From positions 1 to 10,391 of the forward strand of contig CBFCXR010000078.1 in assembly GCA_965602045.1 (NCBI GenBank): a stretch of 10,391 nt of DNA, read 5' to 3'. Made by a program: the position numbers and the translations under genes. The stretch's first letter is position 1. Every line of letters begins with the position of its first letter. Under the pieces are notes generated by a model that searched no databases, was not told the origin of the DNA, and saw nothing but the letters and a program-made list of their open reading frames with translations. This DNA is from G020354785 sp965602045. Lineage in GTDB: Bacteria; Bacteroidota; Bacteroidia; Bacteroidales; UBA10428. Shown here in pieces: positions 6,956-10,391 of this stretch.

Positions 6956-8440
6956 ATGAGTAAAAATGTACTTGTAATAGGTGCGGGTTTGGGAGGTTTA
7001 GCAACCGCATTAAGACTTGTAAAAAGAGGATATAAGGTACATATAGTAGAAAAATATAAGCAGGCTGGAGGCCGTTTGAATCAAATCACAGTTGATGGAT
7101 TTAAATTTGATTTAGGCCCTACATTCTTTAGTATGAGCTATGAGTTCGATGAATTAATAAAAGACTGTAACATCACACTTCCTTTCACCATTAAAGAACT
7201 GGAACCTTTATATGCTGTTAATTTCAGCAGTAATGAAAAAACATATTATATTTATAAAGACCTGAAGAGACTGGCTGAACAGTTTATTGAAACAGAACCC
7301 GATTTTAAAAATAAACTAGACAGGTACCTTATGTCGGCAGGCAATTTTTATAATATTACTGACCCACTTATTATAAAATCCAATTTTAACTCAGTCAGCG
7401 ATTTTCTGCTAAAATTATTTAAAGTTCCTGTCATCTATACTCCAAGGCTTTATAAAAGCATGTGGCAGGAAGCAAGCAGATATTTCAGTTCCTATGAAGT
7501 AAGAACAATTATGTCTTTGGTCGCATTTTTTCTGGGTAGTACTCCATTTAATACTATGGCTATTTATAACGTGTTAAATTATACCGAGTTAATGCATGAC
7601 GGATATTATAGTGTGGATGGAGGCATGTATAAAATAGTTGAAGGATTAATTAAAATACTGGAAAAGGAAGGAGTTAAATTCTCTTATAATACAGAAATTA
7701 TTAATTATAAAAAAAACAATAATACAATATCAGGATTTGTTGATCAACAAGGTAATGTGTGGGAATCTGATATTTATATTATAAATGCAGATGCAGCATT
7801 ATTCCGAAATAAAATATTTAAAAGAGAAAAGTATAACGATAAGAGAATCGCCAGGATGAAATGGTCTATGGCTCCGTTTACTATTTACCTGGTTGTAAAG
7901 GGCACCATTGATAATCTGTATTATCATCAATATTTTTTAGGGGATAACTTTAAAGCTTATTCCAGGAAGATTTTTAAAAATGCTATTAATCTTAACAAAC
8001 CTTATTATTATGTTAATCTGATATCAAAAACAAATGGGAATGCTGTTCCAAAAGGTTTTGAAGGTCTCTTTATTTTGTGCCCTGTTCCTGATTTGAGATT
8101 TAAGTCTGACTGGGATGATAAGGAAGAAGTTGCTGATAACATTATTGTGGATCTGTCGAAACGGTTAAAATTCAATATAAAATCAAATATAGTTGCAGAG
8201 GCTATCCTGACGCCTGTTAACTGGCAACAGATGTTCAATCTTTATAAAGGCAGCGGACTGGGTCTTGCTCATAATTTTACTCAAATAGGAGGATTCCGTC
8301 CAAAGAATTATGATGAAGTTTACAATAATGTTTTCTATGTTGGGTCTTCTACTGTGCCAGGTACCGGACTACCAATGGCAATTATAAGTTCAAAACTGGT
8401 AACGGAACGCATAATTAATAAATATGGACCTTTATCTTAA
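6956..8440 (+). CDS. crtI: Phytoene desaturase, CrtI type
   Basis: The 494-residue FAD-dependent desaturase has GAGLGG (9-14), Glu32 as the FAD ribose ligand, AGGR at about 38-41, FDLGPTFF soon after, a GGMYKIVEGL block in mid-protein, and GFRPKNYD followed by VGSSTVPGTGLP (462-473), the carotene-desaturase C-terminal signature. It removes hydrogens from 15-cis-phytoene in steps at the membrane, giving lycopene or a related polyene. The number of steps cannot be read from sequence. It is the first gene of the rightward unit and overlaps crtB by 17 nt, so the two are coupled, as in many crtI-crtB pairs. A C30 substrate (CrtN activity) is the alternative, made less likely by the cruF and crtD partners. 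The ATG at 6956 places the nucleotide fold at the N-terminus. Confidence 0.9.
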   Translation: MSKNVLVIGAGLGGLATALRLVKRGYKVHIVEKYKQAGGRLNQITVDGFKFDLGPTFFSMSYEFDELIKDCNITLPFTIKELEPLYAVNFSSNEKTYYIYKDLKRLAEQFIETEPDFKNKLDRYLMSAGNFYNITDPLIIKSNFNSVSDFLLKLFKVPVIYTPRLYKSMWQEASRYFSSYEVRTIMSLVAFFLGSTPFNTMAIYNVLNYTELMHDGYYSVDGGMYKIVEGLIKILEKEGVKFSYNTEIINYKKNNNTISGFVDQQGNVWESDIYIINADAALFRNKIFKREKYNDKRIARMKWSMAPFTIYLVVKGTIDNLYYHQYFLGDNFKAYSRKIFKNAINLNKPYYYVNLISKTNGNAVPKGFEGLFILCPVPDLRFKSDWDDKEEVADNIIVDLSKRLKFNIKSNIVAEAILTPVNWQQMFNLYKGSGLGLAHNFTQIGGFRPKNYDEVYNNVFYVGSSTVPGTGLPMAIISSKLVTERIINKYGPLS

Positions 8441-9257
8441 AAATGCTATAAAGTGTAGTAAAACTACTACTAACAATTACAGTACTTCCTTTTCGCTGGG
8501 AATAAGACTTTTAAATAAAAAGTACAGGAATCAAGTATATGCTATCTATGGATTTGTCAGATTCGCTGATGAGATTGTTGATAATTTTTACAATTTTAAC
8601 CGGCAAGAATTATTTAAAAATTTCAAAAAGGATACATACGAGGCTATGAATAAGAAAATTAGCAGTAATCCTATACTACATAGTTTTCAATATATTGTGA
8701 ATGAATATGGCATAGAGAAAGAACTCGTCGATTCTTTTCTTACAAGCATGGAGATGGATCTTCATAAATATGATTACAATGAATCCCAGTACAAAAAATA
8801 TATTACCGGTTCGGCAGAGGTGGTGGGATTAATGTGTCTGAAAGTATTTTATACGGACAATGAAAAAGAATATGAAAACCTGAAATTCTATGCACAGAAA
8901 CTTGGAGAAGCTTTTCAGAAAGTAAATTTTTTACGCGATATAAGGGATGATTTTAAAATGAGAGGTAGAGTATATTTTCCGGGTATCGACTTTGATAATT
9001 TTACAACACGGGATAAAAAAAGTATTGAATCTGAAATACTTGAGGATTTTAATAATTCAATAGAAGGGATTAGAAATCTTAAAAAGGAAGTAAGACTTGG
9101 TATTTACCTGGCATATAATTATTTTATGACTTTGTTCAGAAAAATTGAGAAAACAAAGGCAGAAAATCTAATACAAAAACGTTTCAGGATAAATAACTTC
9201 AGAAAAACATTATTATTAATCAAATGTTATGTTGAACACAAACTGAATCTTATCTAA
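8424..9257 (+). CDS. crtB: Phytoene synthase
   Basis: This 277-residue trans-isoprenyl diphosphate synthase head-to-head enzyme condenses two GGPP to phytoene. Both Mg-diphosphate-binding Asp motifs are present: DEIVD (49-53), preceded by the conserved YAIYGFVRFA, and DIRDD (172-176) inside NFLRDIRDD, followed by RGRVYFP (180-186). Also visible are a family-typical SFSLGIRLL near the N-terminus, MEMDL (109-113) and GSAEVVGLM (129-137). Length is normal for bacterial CrtB. The ATG lies inside the crtI 3' end (17-nt overlap) and ispH follows after 9 bp, so the three genes form one unit. A C30 dehydrosqualene synthase (CrtM) would look similar; the companion genes favour C40. GGPP synthase is not in the window and must be encoded elsewhere. 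Confidence 0.92.
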   Translation: MDLYLKNAIKCSKTTTNNYSTSFSLGIRLLNKKYRNQVYAIYGFVRFADEIVDNFYNFNRQELFKNFKKDTYEAMNKKISSNPILHSFQYIVNEYGIEKELVDSFLTSMEMDLHKYDYNESQYKKYITGSAEVVGLMCLKVFYTDNEKEYENLKFYAQKLGEAFQKVNFLRDIRDDFKMRGRVYFPGIDFDNFTTRDKKSIESEILEDFNNSIEGIRNLKKEVRLGIYLAYNYFMTLFRKIEKTKAENLIQKRFRINNFRKTLLLIKCYVEHKLNLI

Positions 9258-9266
9258 AGTTTTTTT

Positions 9267-10118
9267 ATGAATAAATTAAATCTGAAAATAAAAATAGATA
9301 TAAATTCCGGTTTCTGTTTTGGAGTAACAAATGCAATTAACAAAGCTGAAAATATACTTCAACAAAAGCATGAATTGTATTGTCTGGGTGAGCTTGTCCA
9401 CAATAAGGAAGAATTAAGAAGACTTGAACAAAAGCGTTTAAAAATTATAAAATATGGTGACCTAATAAATATTGAAAATAAAAGGATTTTATTCAGGGCA
9501 CATGGTGAACCGCCTGAAAGTTATAAGCTGGCAAAAAAAAATAATAATACTATTATTGATGCTTCCTGCCCCACAATTTTAAAAATTCAAAAACAGATAA
9601 AAGATTCGTATAACAACAAAGAAAATATATACATTTTTGGAAAGCATAACCATCCTGAAATTATCGGATTAACGGGCCAGGTTAATAATAATGCAATTGT
9701 ATTTGAAGACATTAATGAACTTAAAATAAACAAATTACCCAGGAAGCTTACTCTTTTCAGTCAAACTACAAAAGATATTAATAGTTTTTTTGAAATAGTA
9801 GATATCCTAAAACAGAATGGTATAGATGTAAAAGTTCAAAATACTATTTGCAAACAAGTTTACAAAAGACAGGAAGAATTGAATGACTTTGCAAAAGGAC
9901 ACAATAAAATTATATTTATTGCTGACAAAAGCTCATCTAACGGGAAAGTGCTGTTTGATGAATGTAAAAACATTAATCCGGAAACATATTTTGTGAGTTC
10001 TGTAATGCAGATTAAAAAAGAATGGTTTAACAAAAATGAAAGTGTTGGAATATGTGGTGCAACATCAACTCCCATGTGGCTGATGAAGAATGCTAAAAAA
10101 TACCTGGAGGCATTTTAA
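9267..10118 (+). CDS. ispH: 4-hydroxy-3-methylbut-2-enyl diphosphate reductase (IspH/LytB)
   Basis: IspH makes IPP and DMAPP from HMBPP in the last step of the MEP pathway, using a [4Fe-4S] cluster. At 283 residues it is full length for the short form. The three cluster cysteines are present: Cys17 (GFCFGV), Cys101 (DASCPT) and Cys195 (NTICKQ). Substrate residues are also present: His45 (VHN), His79 (AHGE), His129-Pro-Glu131 in GKHNHPEIIGLTGQ, the SQTT block (165-168), Ser223/Asn225 (SSN) and Ser267 (TSTP). All key positions of the E. coli enzyme have counterparts, so it should be active. It follows crtB by 9 bp without SD, as the third gene of the rightward unit. Its place in the pigment unit suggests that precursor supply is tied to carotenoid production; whether a second ispH exists elsewhere is unknown. 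Confidence 0.94.
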   Translation: MNKLNLKIKIDINSGFCFGVTNAINKAENILQQKHELYCLGELVHNKEELRRLEQKRLKIIKYGDLINIENKRILFRAHGEPPESYKLAKKNNNTIIDASCPTILKIQKQIKDSYNNKENIYIFGKHNHPEIIGLTGQVNNNAIVFEDINELKINKLPRKLTLFSQTTKDINSFFEIVDILKQNGIDVKVQNTICKQVYKRQEELNDFAKGHNKIIFIADKSSSNGKVLFDECKNINPETYFVSSVMQIKKEWFNKNESVGICGATSTPMWLMKNAKKYLEAF

Positions 10119-10132
10119 AATTACTTATACCG

Positions 10133-10391
10133 CTATCTGTCCAGCCAGTTTTTAAAATCCTTAACTTTCTCCCTGCTCACAATTGCATCTTCATCAGGTG
10201 GAATTCTTAGAACAATTTTCAGGCGGCTGTTTGAATAAGCAATAATATCTTTGATCGCATTTAAATTAATAATGAACTTCCTGCTTATACGGAAAAATAA
10301 TCGCAGATCAATAAGCTTCTCCAGTTGGTCCAAATAATAATCTATCGCATAATTTTTCCCTCCCTTTGTGCATATAAACGTACTCTTCTCA
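10133..10391 (-). CDS. LytTR-type DNA-binding response regulator (partial, N-terminus off right edge)
   Basis: The frame stays open to the right edge, so only the C-terminal 85 residues or so are seen. They match a LytTR DNA-binding domain: a CTKGGKNYAID strand segment, a YLDQLEKLID helix, the FFRISRKFIINLNAIKDI segment (the usual F-R-hR-S/K-F/Y-hhN core), and the closing IVSREKVKDFKNWL helix. Such domains bind DNA through the beta fold and usually follow a receiver domain in LytR/AgrA-type regulators paired with a histidine kinase; the receiver would lie beyond the window. It converges on ispH with only 14 bp between the stops, so it is not co-transcribed with the pigment genes. A link to carotenoid control is possible but nothing in the sequence shows it. 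Confidence 0.85.
   Translation of the reverse strand, partial: EKSTFICTKGGKNYAIDYYLDQLEKLIDLRLFFRISRKFIINLNAIKDIIAYSNSRLKIVLRIPPDEDAIVSREKVKDFKNWLDR

Noticed and set aside
8424..9257. Reading the synthase as C30 dehydrosqualene synthase (CrtM) in a staphyloxanthin-like pathway
   Set aside because: The glycosyltransferase/acyltransferase pair resembles that pathway, but a CruF hydratase and a CrtD-like desaturase point to a C40 carotenoid; no CrtP-like oxidase is seen.
10133..10333. A 66-codon leftward reading frame starting at TTG (10333)
   Set aside because: The frame continues upstream to the window edge and the upstream residues belong to the LytTR domain, so the TTG is an internal Leu codon and not a start.
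1..10391. tRNA, rRNA, CRISPR arrays, insertion sequences and riboswitches
   Set aside because: No cloverleaf, repeat-spacer pattern, transposase frame with terminal inverted repeats, or known riboswitch core was seen on either strand.

Overview
The window is AT-rich (roughly 30% G+C by eye), with tightly packed and overlapping genes, A/T-rich leaders without Shine-Dalgarno motifs, and a lipoprotein signal of the Cys-Gly-Asn-Asp-Asp-Asp type. These point to a member of the Bacteroidota. A pigmented relative of the Bacteroidales/Marinilabiliales is possible, but the sequence alone does not prove the order.

Left part (1-1820, minus strand). A surface lipoprotein of the TM1410/MJ1477 (GH114-like, putative endo-alpha-1,4-polygalactosaminidase) family is followed 48 bp later by an aldo/keto reductase-fold protein that runs off the left edge. 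Both are odd. The conserved blocks of the glycosidase appear in circularly permuted order. The reductase aligns with the AKR family but seems to lack all four catalytic-tetrad residues. A 227-bp spacer (1821-2047) holds a small, relatively GC-rich patch with a near-perfect 12-nt tandem direct repeat.

Centre and right (2048-10118). This is a divergent carotenoid locus built around a 313-bp AT-rich intergenic region (6643-6955). Leftward, five closely packed or overlapping genes encode a CrtD-like desaturase, a CruF-like 1',2'-hydratase, a PlsC-type acyltransferase, a CrtQ/CruG-like family 2 glycosyltransferase and a secreted TPR protein of unknown role. Rightward, three genes encode a CrtI-type phytoene desaturase, phytoene synthase CrtB and IspH of the MEP pathway. 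A convergent LytTR-domain regulator enters from the right edge.

How the genes fit together (inference). IspH supplies IPP/DMAPP, CrtB condenses GGPP to phytoene, and CrtI desaturates it. CruF adds water at the psi end to give a tertiary hydroxyl, and CrtD adds the adjacent 3,4 double bond. The glycosyltransferase then puts a sugar on the hydroxyl, and the acyltransferase esterifies that sugar with a fatty acid. The expected product is a membrane-anchored acylated carotenoid glycoside, chemically in the style of salinixanthin, myxol glycoside esters or chlorobactene glucoside ester. No GGPP synthase, lycopene cyclase or ketolase is in the window, so it cannot be decided whether the product is acyclic or monocyclic. 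The TPR protein, translationally linked to the glycosyltransferase gene, is the part of this locus without an assigned function.
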